A stretch of DNA of 7,722 bases from an uncultured Clostridia bacterium. GTDB taxonomy: Bacteria > Bacillota > Clostridia > Oscillospirales > Ruminococcaceae. A program made the position numbers and the translations under genes. Below, piece by piece: positions 1-6,447 of this stretch; position 1 is the first letter of the stretch, and every line of letters starts with the position of its first letter. Under the pieces are notes generated by a model. It searched no databases and had not been told where the DNA came from. It saw nothing but the letters and a program-made list of their open reading frames with translations. The DNA lies in NCBI GenBank assembly GCA_937907305.1, contig CALERQ010000153.1, positions 1 to 7,722 on the forward strand, in the 5' to 3' direction.

Positions 1-1388
1 AGGCGGAACGCTTTCTCCAGCTCTTCGGCGCCGCGGGAAAGATCGGTGCAGGCCTGCTGCATCTCATCAGCAAAGTCCTGAAGATTTTCCAATACGGCAT
101 CCGCATCACCACTCATGGCCTGCAGCTGATCCAAGAGGGTCTGCATTTCATCGGCGACAGCGGCCATGTGGTCACTGGCATCGGCCAGGTCATCCAAGAT
201 GGGGGCGGCCTTGGCGATGTAGCGCTCCGCGAGGAGCAGGAGGTTGTTGGCGGTTTCGATATTGCTATCGGCAAAATCACTTAACTGGCCGGTGAGGGAA
301 TGGGCATTCTGCCGGGCGCTATCGGCATAGTTTGAAATGCGGCCGATGCGGCCCGAAACGGTATCGGAGGCGGACTGGGCGTCATCCAGGGTGCGGTCGA
401 TGAGGGTTTGCAGCTTATTGAGCTCGGTTTGCAGCTCATCAATGCCGCCGGAGGAATAGCGTAGGGTGATATCGGGGGCCATCTGCCCCACGATGCCGCC
501 GACATCCTTGCGCCCCTGGACAGTGCCGTGATTGACGCAGCTGGCCATGTAGCCATTCTGCCGGCCGGCGATACCGCCGACATTATAACCCACATGGGGA
601 TAACCGACTGTGCCGGTATTGGTACAGCTCTGCAGGATGCCGGTGGAGTAGCCGGTGATGCCGCCGGTATCGCTGGTGACGGCGGTCTCGGTGACTTCTT
701 CCCGCTTGAGCAGGCTGTAAAGGGTGCTTTCCATGCCGGGGAGGGAGATATTATCCTCGGTAACGGCGGTATTGACCGCAGCGGAGGAGGCGCAGCGCAG
801 CAGGGTACCCATGTTCTGCCCGGCGATGCCGCCGGTGAAGCTGCTGCCCCGCACCGCCCCGGAAACGGAGCAATCCACAATGGTGCCACCGGAGCCGTTT
901 TTGCCCACGATGCCGCCGACGGAATCCCCGGCGATGACCGCCCCGGTAAAGGTGCAGTTTTCGATGCGGCCGTAGTTTTCTCCTGCCAGGCCGCCGACCG
1001 CGGACTGGGTGCCGGTGGGGGTCACTTCCCCTTCCAGGTGGAGATTTTTGACGATGGCACCGGACTGGATGAGGCTGAACAGCCCATACCGGGAGGTGCT
1101 GCCGTGCAGCCGCAGGCCGCGGATGGTGTGGTCTCCGCCATCAAACACCCCGAGAAAAACAGGAATGGAGACCTCGGTGCCGGAAAGGTCGAGATCAGAG
1201 ACGAGGTGAACAGTAAGGCCCTTGGAGTAAGCATCGGAGGAGCAGCGGGCCGCCAGCTCGATGAGATCTTCCGGGGTGGAGATGGTAACGGTTTTGGCCT
1301 CCGCCGCCAGGGCCGGCAGCCCCAACGGCAGCAGCAGGAGAACAGCCAGCAGCAGAGAAGCCAGGCGGGTAAAATTATTCTTTTTCAT
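1..1388 (-). CDS. Secreted GLUG-repeat protein with long helical region, C-terminus outside the window
   Basis: Open from the ATG at 1388 to the window edge with no stop, giving about 462 codons of a longer protein. Residues 1-27 are a clear signal peptide: MKKNNFTR, a Leu/Ala/Val-rich core, then LPALA-A as the likely cleavage site. Residues about 128-302 hold six GLUG-type repeats beginning VGGLAG, VGGIVG, TGGIAG, TGGITG, VGGIAG and VGGIVG. The first five are each followed by a Cys in contexts such as IENCTF, IVDCSV and LQSCTN, a usual GLUG spacing. An insertion of about 35 residues separates repeats 3 and 4. From about 315 to the edge the sequence is almost free of Pro and Gly and rich in Leu, Ala, Asp and Gln (DELQTELNKLQ), so helical and probably coiled coil. 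The start is supported by AAAGGAGGGA at 1396-1405. It overlaps the MMPL gene by 14 bases. Inferred role: extracytoplasmic partner of that exporter, or a surface protein. Full length and anchoring (C-terminal membrane segment or sortase signal) cannot be seen. Confidence 0.85.
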   Translation of the reverse strand, partial: MKKNNFTRLASLLLAVLLLLPLGLPALAAEAKTVTISTPEDLIELAARCSSDAYSKGLTVHLVSDLDLSGTEVSIPVFLGVFDGGDHTIRGLRLHGSTSRYGLFSLIQSGAIVKNLHLEGEVTPTGTQSAVGGLAGENYGRIENCTFTGAVIAGDSVGGIVGKNGSGGTIVDCSVSGAVRGSSFTGGIAGQNMGTLLRCASSAAVNTAVTEDNISLPGMESTLYSLLKREEVTETAVTSDTGGITGYSTGILQSCTNTGTVGYPHVGYNVGGIAGRQNGYMASCVNHGTVQGRKDVGGIVGQMAPDITLRYSSGGIDELQTELNKLQTLIDRTLDDAQSASDTVSGRIGRISNYADSARQNAHSLTGQLSDFADSNIETANNLLLLAERYIAKAAPILDDLADASDHMAAVADEMQTLLDQLQAMSGDADAVLENLQDFADEMQQACTDLSRGAEELEKAFR

Positions 1389-3873
1389 GGCCGGGTCCCT
1401 CCTTTGCTGTGGGTGATGGAGACGGCAAAGCGGGCGGAGGAGAATCGGAGCCTTCCTCCGTGACGCTGCCGGAAATGACGGTGAGATTGACATCGCCATC
1501 GATATTGGCGCGGATGATGCCGCTGACGGTGCCATTGACACGGCCGCTGACCGCGCCATCCACAAAGACACGGCCGGAGGCTTCCCGCTGGCGGACCGCC
1601 ACCCGGGGGACCGAGAAAGAGGTCTTATCCACCACGGCGCCGCCGATGAGAAGGATCTGCGGCAGGACAAACATGACCAGGAACATGGAAAGGATGGTGC
1701 CGCGGCCCAGGCTCTGGCCAATGCCGGCAATGGTGGGCTCGGAGGTCATCTGACCGATGAGGGTGCCTGCCACCGTGAGAATGGCACCGGAGGTGAGAAC
1801 GGTGGGGAAAGCGAAATTCAGCGTCTCAATGATGGCGGTGCGGTGGTCCATCTTCTCCTTGATCTCCTGATAACGGCTGGCAATAACAATGGCGTAATCA
1901 ATATTGGCGCCCATTTGAATGGAGCTGACCACGAGGTAGCTCATGAAGAAAAGCGGGGTATGGGTAATGGCGGAAATGGAGAAGTTGATCCAGATACTGC
2001 CCTGAATGACCAGGATGAGCAGAATGGGCATGCCCGCCGACTGGAAGGTGAACAGCAGCACTACCAACACGATGAGGATGGAGATGACGCTGACGACGGT
2101 ATTATCCCGGGCAAAGGACTTTTGGAAATCGTATTCATTGGTGGAATCGCCCGCGACATGGACATCGCCATCGGGATAGTAGGACTGGGCGATCTCGTGG
2201 ATGGTATCGGTGAAGGCATAGGTTTCCTCCCCGCTGACCGGCAGCGTGAGATAGAGCAGCATGCGGTCATACTCGGGGCCGCAGAGTTGGGCCTTGGCCA
2301 TCTGCATCTGCTCGCGGGCCTCCATAAGGGTGTTCTTCTGTTCCCCATCCAGCGTGACGACCCCGGCATCCACCTGATCACAGACAAAGAGGAACATATC
2401 GATGAGGGGGACACGGTAGGAGGAGATATTGCCCATCAGCTTGCCGTAATCGCCCTGATTGGTGGCGTAGGCGGCGTAGATGACCTGAGCCAGCTCGTAA
2501 TCAAGACCGGCCAGCTCCGCGAACTGCCGGGGGGTGAGCTTATCGGCCAGCATATAACCATCCATGGCCTCCACATTGGCAAGGCCCATGGTATAATCGA
2601 TCTCCTCGTAGCTTTCCAGTTCCCGCAGCAGGGCGGCTTCCTTTTCATAATCGCCGGCAGGCACCACCAACGCCACCATATTGGAGGAGGTGAAGGTATC
2701 GGTGATCATATTTTCGGCGATCTGACTTTCATTGAGCTTGGGAGTGGAAAGGGTGCTGTACCCATAGGCATAGGGACACTGGCTGGAAAAATGATAGCCC
2801 AGCAGGATGACTACCGCAAAGACGATGGGCACTACATGACGGGTGGCGTAATCGATCTTTCCGACGAAGGGGATCTTGGGGACAAAATTCTTGTGGCGGG
2901 TTTTTTCGATGAGGGGGCCAAAGAGGACGAGCAGACCCGGCATGACGATGAACACCGAGAGCAGGGCGTACAGAATGGCCTTGATGAGGCAGATACCCAT
3001 ATCGGGGCCGATCTTGAACTGCATGAACAGCATGGCCGCCAGACCGCCGATGGTGGTGAGGGAGCTGGCGCCGATCTCCGGGATGGCCTTGCTGAGAGCG
3101 GCAATGGCGGCTTCCCGCACCGGGAGGCTTTGGCGTTCTTCCTTAAAGCGATTGCTGAGAATGACGGCGTAATCCAACGAAAGGGCCAGTTGTAGAATGC
3201 TGGTGACCGAATTGGACACAAAGGAGATGGTGCCCAGCAGGAAGTTGCTGCCCTGATTGAGGATCATGGCAGTGACAAAAGTGATAAGCAGCACCGGTAC
3301 CTCACCGTAGGTTTGGCTGGTGAGGGTGAGTACCACTACCACAATAACCGCCACATACACCATGATGACGCTGACTTCTTTATCGATGGTCTCCTGCAGG
3401 GTGTTGCCCAGGTCGGTAGAAATGTAGAGGTCGTAACCCGCAAGGGAGGCTTTGACGGCCTCCAGCGATTCCAGGCAGGCATCATCCTTTTCATCAGCGG
3501 AGAAGGTGACCGAAAAGAGCGCTGAGGCGCTGGCGTAATGATCGGTGGTGTCATCAAAGGTGACGCTCTGTACGCCCTTGATCCCGGCGAGCTGATCGGC
3601 CAGGTCTTCCGCTTCCTCATAGGTGATATTGGCCACCATGACCTCCGCCGTGCCGTAGGTGGTAAACTGCTCCTCCATCAAATTGAGGGCGATCTTTGTC
3701 CCTGCGGTATCCGGCAGGAAGGAGGTAAGGTCATTTTCGACCTTGACCCAACTGCGGGAGAAGGCCGAGAATATGAGCATGATGATGGTGATGAGGAAAA
3801 ACAGGTTGCGGCGATCCACAATGAGGGTGGCCAGCCGCACCATAAAGGAGGGCTTGTTATTCTGCTGTTCCAT
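1375..3873 (-). CDS. MMPL/RND-superfamily membrane exporter with beta-repeat C-terminal tail
   Basis: 832 residues, a typical size for a Firmicute MMPL transporter. TM1 is at about 23-43, followed by an outside domain (about 44-165), a bundle of membrane helices (about 167-320), TM7 (about 347-362), a second outside domain (about 363-590) and a second bundle (about 593-747). The two halves carry the paired motifs LSLDYAVIL (Asp234-Tyr235) and GANIDYAIVI (Asp659-Tyr660) in equivalent helices. These match the Asp-Tyr proton-relay pairs known in mycobacterial MmpL3, so proton-driven export of a lipid or other hydrophobic envelope molecule is likely; the substrate is unknown. After the last helix a tail at about 767-804 repeats G-x-V-x-G-x-V, followed by a Pro/Ser-rich end. 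The start at 3873 is preferred over an upstream ATG at 3933 because AAAGGAGG (3883-3890) lies just before it and the extra 20 residues are not hydrophobic or MMPL-like. It overlaps the upstream gene by 17 bases and the downstream gene by 14. Confidence 0.93.
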   Translation of the reverse strand: MEQQNNKPSFMVRLATLIVDRRNLFFLITIIMLIFSAFSRSWVKVENDLTSFLPDTAGTKIALNLMEEQFTTYGTAEVMVANITYEEAEDLADQLAGIKGVQSVTFDDTTDHYASASALFSVTFSADEKDDACLESLEAVKASLAGYDLYISTDLGNTLQETIDKEVSVIMVYVAVIVVVVLTLTSQTYGEVPVLLITFVTAMILNQGSNFLLGTISFVSNSVTSILQLALSLDYAVILSNRFKEERQSLPVREAAIAALSKAIPEIGASSLTTIGGLAAMLFMQFKIGPDMGICLIKAILYALLSVFIVMPGLLVLFGPLIEKTRHKNFVPKIPFVGKIDYATRHVVPIVFAVVILLGYHFSSQCPYAYGYSTLSTPKLNESQIAENMITDTFTSSNMVALVVPAGDYEKEAALLRELESYEEIDYTMGLANVEAMDGYMLADKLTPRQFAELAGLDYELAQVIYAAYATNQGDYGKLMGNISSYRVPLIDMFLFVCDQVDAGVVTLDGEQKNTLMEAREQMQMAKAQLCGPEYDRMLLYLTLPVSGEETYAFTDTIHEIAQSYYPDGDVHVAGDSTNEYDFQKSFARDNTVVSVISILIVLVVLLFTFQSAGMPILLILVIQGSIWINFSISAITHTPLFFMSYLVVSSIQMGANIDYAIVIASRYQEIKEKMDHRTAIIETLNFAFPTVLTSGAILTVAGTLIGQMTSEPTIAGIGQSLGRGTILSMFLVMFVLPQILLIGGAVVDKTSFSVPRVAVRQREASGRVFVDGAVSGRVNGTVSGIIRANIDGDVNLTVISGSVTEEGSDSPPPALPSPSPTAKEGPGHEKE

Positions 3874-4174
3874 GGGCGGTTTCCTCCTTTGGGATAAATT
3901 CCCCGCAGAGGGGGATATGGACACAACCCACATGGATGGTGCCGGTGAGCGTGTCCCCCTTTATTTGCAGCGTGGTTTCGCACTCCAAAGTGCTGACCTG
4001 TGTGCGCAGCGGATGGGTAAGACAGAGTGTTTCCCCCTGCCGGGTGCCGGTAAACGGATTGCTGCTGCCCAGCAGGCTGATGGTGCCTGTGAAACTTTCC
4101 CCCTGCCGGTACAATGACAGGGTGCCCTGTCGTTCGCCCAGAGGACTTTGCAGGGTGATGCGGTATTCGGTCAT
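3857..4174 (-). CDS. Small beta-rich protein of unknown function, first gene of the exporter operon
   Basis: 105 residues, no signal peptide and no membrane segment, so probably cytoplasmic. The sequence alternates hydrophobic and polar residues with recurring Thr/Gly turns: QGTLSLY, GESFTGTISLLG, NPFTGTRQG, LQIKGDTLTGTIHVG and IPLCGEFIP. The two 'G-(E/D)-x-(F/L)-T-G-T-I' stretches suggest an internal duplication and an all-beta fold such as a small barrel. A start at 4174 fits GAGAGG about 8 bases upstream. Its 3' end contains the ribosome binding site of the MMPL gene and overlaps that gene by 17 bases, so the two are likely translationally coupled. I do not recognise the family. Context suggests an accessory or sensor for the exporter; that is inference. 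The coding frame is preferred over overlapping frames because of the RBS, the operon spacing and the regular strand pattern. Confidence 0.75.
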   Translation of the reverse strand: MTEYRITLQSPLGERQGTLSLYRQGESFTGTISLLGSSNPFTGTRQGETLCLTHPLRTQVSTLECETTLQIKGDTLTGTIHVGCVHIPLCGEFIPKEETAHGTAE

Positions 4175-4215
4175 ATTGGTTCCTCTCCCCTATTACGGAA
4201 TCATTTACAATGGAA

Positions 4216-4244
4216 AGAATAGTGCAGCAAGCGATGGACTGCAA
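4216..4244 (-). promoter_or_regulatory. Candidate promoter of the exporter operon
   Basis: Read on the minus strand: TTGCAG (4239-4244), a 17-base spacer, TATTCT (4216-4221). This gives a leader of about 35 bases before the ATG at 4174. Both boxes are imperfect (3/6 and 4/6). A perfect TTGACA on the same strand at 4263-4268 has no good -10 at 16-18 bases. Moderate to weak support. Confidence 0.35.
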
Positions 4245-4262
4245 AGGACAAAGCGGCGGATC

Positions 4263-4278
4263 TGTCAAAAATACGACA
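4263..4278. promoter_or_regulatory. Imperfect palindrome, candidate TetR operator
   Basis: TGTCAAAAATACGACA: arms TGTC/GACA around an 8-base centre with one further matching A/T pair, 10 of 16 positions symmetric. It lies between the two divergent promoters, 12 bases upstream of the tetR-like gene's -35 box. This is the usual place for a TetR-family site controlling both directions. Binding is inferred from position only. Confidence 0.35.
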
Positions 4279-4290
4279 CCGGCGGGTGGT

Positions 4291-4319
4291 TTGACCTATA
4301 ACGGATTTTATTGTATAAT
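4291..4319 (+). promoter_or_regulatory. Sigma-A promoter of the TetR-acetyltransferase operon
   Basis: TTGACC (4291-4296), a 17-base spacer, then a perfect TATAAT (4314-4319). The expected transcript start is near 4326, giving a leader of about 24 bases with AAAGGAGGG (4335-4343) just before the ATG at 4350. Confidence 0.85.
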
Positions 4320-4349
4320 CGGGCCAACAACCGTAAAGGAGGGACCAAC

Positions 4350-4952
4350 ATGGAAAAACGCACCTATGCGGCATCTGACCAAACCCGGCAGGCCCTGGCT
4401 GCCGCCCTGAAGGAGCTGATGGCCCAAAAGCCGGTGGATAAGATCACGATACAGGATCTGACCGAGCGCTGCGGCATCCGGCGGCAAAATTTCTACTGCC
4501 ACTTTGCCGATATTTATGACCTGATGCGCTGGATGTTCCAGGAGGAAGCGGTCTCTCTGCTGGAGCAGCACGAAGGCACCCTGTTGTGGCAGGAGGGGCT
4601 TTTGCAGCTGTTCCGCTACCTGGAGGAAAACCGGGCGGTGTGCACCTGCGCGCTGCGCTCGGTGGGGCGGGAGCACCTGCGGCGGTTCTTCCAATCCGAT
4701 ATCTATGCCATCATCCACCGGACGGTGGAGCAGATCGGGGCGGAAATCGGGGCGGAGCGTGTGCCGCGATCGGATATCGACCTGGTGACGCACTTCTATG
4801 TAGTGGCGCTGAGCGGCATGGTGGAAAGCTGGCTGCTGGGCGAGCTGGCCCACACACCGGAGGAGCTGATCACCTTTGCGGACCAGCTGCTACAAGACCA
4901 CATAAGCGGAGCGAGAATGCGGCTGGAAAGGGAGCGGAAGCACAATGACTGA
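4350..4952 (+). CDS. TetR/AcrR-family transcriptional regulator, DhaS-like
   Basis: 200 residues, normal TetR length. The N-terminal helix-turn-helix is at about 9-56, with TRQALAAALKELMAQKPVDK leading into ITIQDLTERCGIRRQNFYCHF. The R-R-Q-N-F-Y-x-H-F recognition-helix region is typical of the DhaS-like branch (family C-terminal domain TetR_C_8). The C-terminal part (about 60-190) is all-helical, contains the SGMVESWLLGEL segment seen near the end of this branch, and would bind an unknown ligand. The start at 4350 is chosen because of AAAGGAGGG at 4335-4343; an ATG-like start at 4311 lies inside the promoter -10 region. The 3' end overlaps the acetyltransferase start by 8 bases. Regulators of this branch often sit beside MMPL exporters, so this one probably represses its own operon and the divergent exporter operon (inference). 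Confidence 0.9.
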   Translation: MEKRTYAASDQTRQALAAALKELMAQKPVDKITIQDLTERCGIRRQNFYCHFADIYDLMRWMFQEEAVSLLEQHEGTLLWQEGLLQLFRYLEENRAVCTCALRSVGREHLRRFFQSDIYAIIHRTVEQIGAEIGAERVPRSDIDLVTHFYVVALSGMVESWLLGELAHTPEELITFADQLLQDHISGARMRLERERKHND

Positions 4953-5526
4953 GCTGGAAAAACTGCACGCCGGCCTGGAATATGACATGTGGGCACCGGA
5001 AATAGATGCCCTGAAGCTGCGGGCAATGACGCTGTGCCGCCGGCTGAACGCGCTGCCCAAGGAAGCGAAAGCGGAGCGGATGGCCGTGATGCGGGAGCTC
5101 TTTGGCAGCGTGGGAGAAGACGCCGCTGTGATGCCGTATTTCAGCTGCGATGACGGAAAAAGCATCTTTATTGGGAAGAACTTTTTGGCCAACTATCATG
5201 TATCCATACTGGACCGCGCGCCGGTGCATATCGGGGACTATGTTATGATAGGCCCGCATACCCTGATCACCACTGTCAATCATCCCATCTCCCCCATGGG
5301 GCGGCGGAAGCACCTGAGCGTAGCCAAGCCGGTGACCATCGGCAACGATGTGTGGATCGGAGGGAATGTGACCATTCTGCCCGGCGTGACCATAGGGAAC
5401 AATGTGATAGTGGCCGCGGGCGCGGTGGTAACAAAAGATGTACCGGATAACAGCCTAGTGGGCGGGGTACCGGCCAAGCTGATCCGAACGATAGAAAATG
5501 ACATTCCCGAAGAAACGGAAGAATAA
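4945..5526 (+). CDS. Maltose/galactoside-type sugar O-acetyltransferase (hexapeptide repeat)
   Basis: 193 residues, matching the family. The N-terminal part (about 4-58, KLHAGLEYDMWAPEIDALK onward) is the Mac domain found in maltose acetyltransferases. From about 62 a left-handed beta helix follows with the hexapeptide signature: IGKNF, HIGDYVMIG, VTIGNDVWIGGNVTILPGV, TIGNNVIVAAGAVV. It ends in the family motif DVPDNSLVGGVPAKLI. His113 in TTVNHPI corresponds to the catalytic His of LacA/Maa-type enzymes, and NYHVSILD (83-90) matches the acceptor-binding segment. Expected reaction: acetyl transfer from acetyl-CoA to a sugar hydroxyl, in the cytoplasm as a trimer. The natural sugar is unknown; family members are often detoxifying or modify glycoconjugates. 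The start overlaps the TetR gene by 8 bases, with AAAGGGAG at 4927-4934, so it is translated from the same transcript and shares its regulation. Confidence 0.93.
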   Translation: MTELEKLHAGLEYDMWAPEIDALKLRAMTLCRRLNALPKEAKAERMAVMRELFGSVGEDAAVMPYFSCDDGKSIFIGKNFLANYHVSILDRAPVHIGDYVMIGPHTLITTVNHPISPMGRRKHLSVAKPVTIGNDVWIGGNVTILPGVTIGNNVIVAAGAVVTKDVPDNSLVGGVPAKLIRTIENDIPEETEE

Positions 5527-5530
5527 GAGA

Positions 5531-5575
5531 AACGGCATAGCCATGGCTCCTTTTGGGGCGGGCTGTGCCGTTTTT
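5531..5575 (+). terminator. Rho-independent terminator of the TetR-acetyltransferase operon
   Basis: A 12-bp stem, AACGGCATAGCC (5531-5542) with GGCTGTGCCGTT (5561-5572), has one T-G wobble. An inner 5-bp hairpin GCTCC/GGGGC with loop TTTT sits inside it, and a run of T follows (5571-5575). It starts 5 bases after the stop codon. On the minus strand the stem is followed only by TTTCTC, so it may be a weaker terminator for the convergent gntR-like gene. Confidence 0.85.
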
Positions 5576-5583
5576 ATGTGTGT

Positions 5584-6288
5584 TTAGTAATAGATGCGGC
5601 GGCTGCCGGAAACGGTCTCCCGGGTACAGTAGTCGATCCAGGCGACGGCGCCGGGGATATCCTTATCCCGGATATGGCCGCACAGCCGGCAGCTGGTCTG
5701 ATACAGAGTATCGATACCGTGCAAAGCGCAGAAGCGTTCCCACAGGACCAGCACCGAGGAATAGAACGACCGGAAGATGAGCGGCAGCAGGGTGTTGCCG
5801 CTGAGCATAGCAAGCTCGTGCTGGAAGGCAAATGCGGCCTCCGCCGCCTGACGGTTATCCCCAGCCTGATGGATAGCTTCCGCTTTTTCCAGCAGCAGCG
5901 TGATATCCGATTCGGTAACATGAGGGATGATATCGGCAACGGCCAGCTTATCCAGGGCATCCCGCACCTCCAGGATGGAGCGGATCTCTTCATTGCGCAG
6001 TCGGCCGCGGTTATAGGTCATAATGGATTTGAGCGTTTCCATCGTACCGGCCCGGCGGTAATCGGTGACAAAGGTGCCCACCCGGGGACGGACATCCAAA
6101 AAGCCGCGGCTTTCCAGCTCCACAATACCGCTATTGACCACCGCGCGGCTGACCCCCATCGACTGGGCCAACTGGCGCTCCGGAGGAAGCTGCTGCCCCA
6201 CTGGCAGTTCACCGGAAAGGATCTTGGCTTCAATATTGCTGATAAAAAGCTCCTTGAGGGATGGGGATACGAGTTTTTCAAATTCCAT
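5584..6288 (-). CDS. GntR-family regulator, FadR/FCD subfamily
   Basis: 234 residues, normal for the subfamily. Winged helix-turn-helix at about 10-76 with the canonical LPPERQLAQSMGVSRAVVN and ESRGFLDVRPRVGTFV. The FCD ligand-binding domain (about 100-230) shows IRSILEVRDALDKLAV and FQHELAMLSGN (His157). The later FCD region, where metal-binding members have two His, instead reads TSCRLCGHIRDKDIPG and WIDYCTRE, with Cys200 and Asp219/Tyr220 near the expected positions. The start at 6288 is supported by AAGGAG (6297-6302); a longer reading to 6381 would begin inside the promoter and pass through the palindrome. Members usually sense small carboxylic or sugar acids and repress adjacent genes. 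It is divergent from the DUF5692 gene, its probable target, and probably regulates itself through the inverted repeat at 6316-6337. Confidence 0.92.
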   Translation of the reverse strand: MEFEKLVSPSLKELFISNIEAKILSGELPVGQQLPPERQLAQSMGVSRAVVNSGIVELESRGFLDVRPRVGTFVTDYRRAGTMETLKSIMTYNRGRLRNEEIRSILEVRDALDKLAVADIIPHVTESDITLLLEKAEAIHQAGDNRQAAEAAFAFQHELAMLSGNTLLPLIFRSFYSSVLVLWERFCALHGIDTLYQTSCRLCGHIRDKDIPGAVAWIDYCTRETVSGSRRIYY

Positions 6289-6315
6289 AGCGGGTTCTCC
6301 TTTTATAAACAGCGC

Positions 6316-6337
6316 TGTGGTATGGCCACATACCACA
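6316..6337. promoter_or_regulatory. Perfect 9-4-9 inverted repeat in the gntR leader, candidate autoregulatory operator
   Basis: TGTGGTATG (6316-6324), centre GCCA, CATACCACA (6329-6337), with perfect arms. It falls at about +10 to +30 of the minus-strand transcript, a repressing position. It contains TGGTATGGCCA (6318-6328), 10/11 identical to TGGTATGTCCA at 6470-6480. That motif resembles the FadR-type T-N-G-T-N3-A-C-N-A pattern with one deviation. In RNA it would also form a 9-bp hairpin 28 bases before the ATG. Confidence 0.6.
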
Positions 6338-6352
6338 AAGATGTTTTTCTCT

Positions 6353-6381
6353 ATTTTAGGATAATTTGTTGAATTTTTCAA
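6353..6381 (-). promoter_or_regulatory. Sigma-A promoter of the gntR-like gene
   Basis: On the minus strand TTGAAA (6376-6381), a 17-base spacer, TAAAAT (6353-6358); each box is 5/6 to consensus. The transcript start is expected near 6346, leaving a leader of about 58 bases. Confidence 0.75.
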
Positions 6382-6382
6382 C
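6368..6382. repeat. Short inverted repeat over the gntR -35 box
   Basis: GTTGAA-TTT-TTCAAC, perfect 6-base arms. It covers the minus-strand -35 element, so it could be a second regulator site. In AT-rich DNA a 6-base repeat can arise by chance. Confidence 0.3.
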
Positions 6383-6412
6383 TATTTTACACGAAATCTC
6401 CTTGTTAAATGA

Positions 6413-6441
6413 TTGACATTTATGAACTATCGTGATATATT
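6413..6441 (+). promoter_or_regulatory. Sigma-A promoter of the DUF5692 gene
   Basis: Perfect TTGACA (6413-6418), a 17-base spacer, TATATT (6436-6441, 5/6). The transcript start is expected near 6448, about 103 bases before the ATG. Confidence 0.88.
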
Positions 6442-6447
6442 CGGGGC

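Noticed and set aside
528..1463. 311-codon plus-strand frame opposite the GLUG protein gene
   Set aside because: Low-complexity Gly/Ala/Asp composition reflecting the GLUG repeats on the other strand; the minus-strand frame has a signal peptide, an RBS and family motifs.
1843..3195. 450-codon plus-strand reading frame opposite the MMPL gene
   Set aside because: It is rich in His, Asp and Gly with no domain pattern, lies entirely antisense to a clear MMPL gene, and is explained by codon-position GC bias.
3874..3933. Upstream start adding 20 residues to the MMPL protein
   Set aside because: The extension is not family-like, and the AAAGGAGG site sits immediately before the ATG at 3873.
6289..6381. 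Upstream start adding 31 residues to the GntR-type protein
   Set aside because: It would start within the -35 box and translate the palindrome; AAGGAG precedes the ATG at 6288, and the standard GntR N-terminus begins there.
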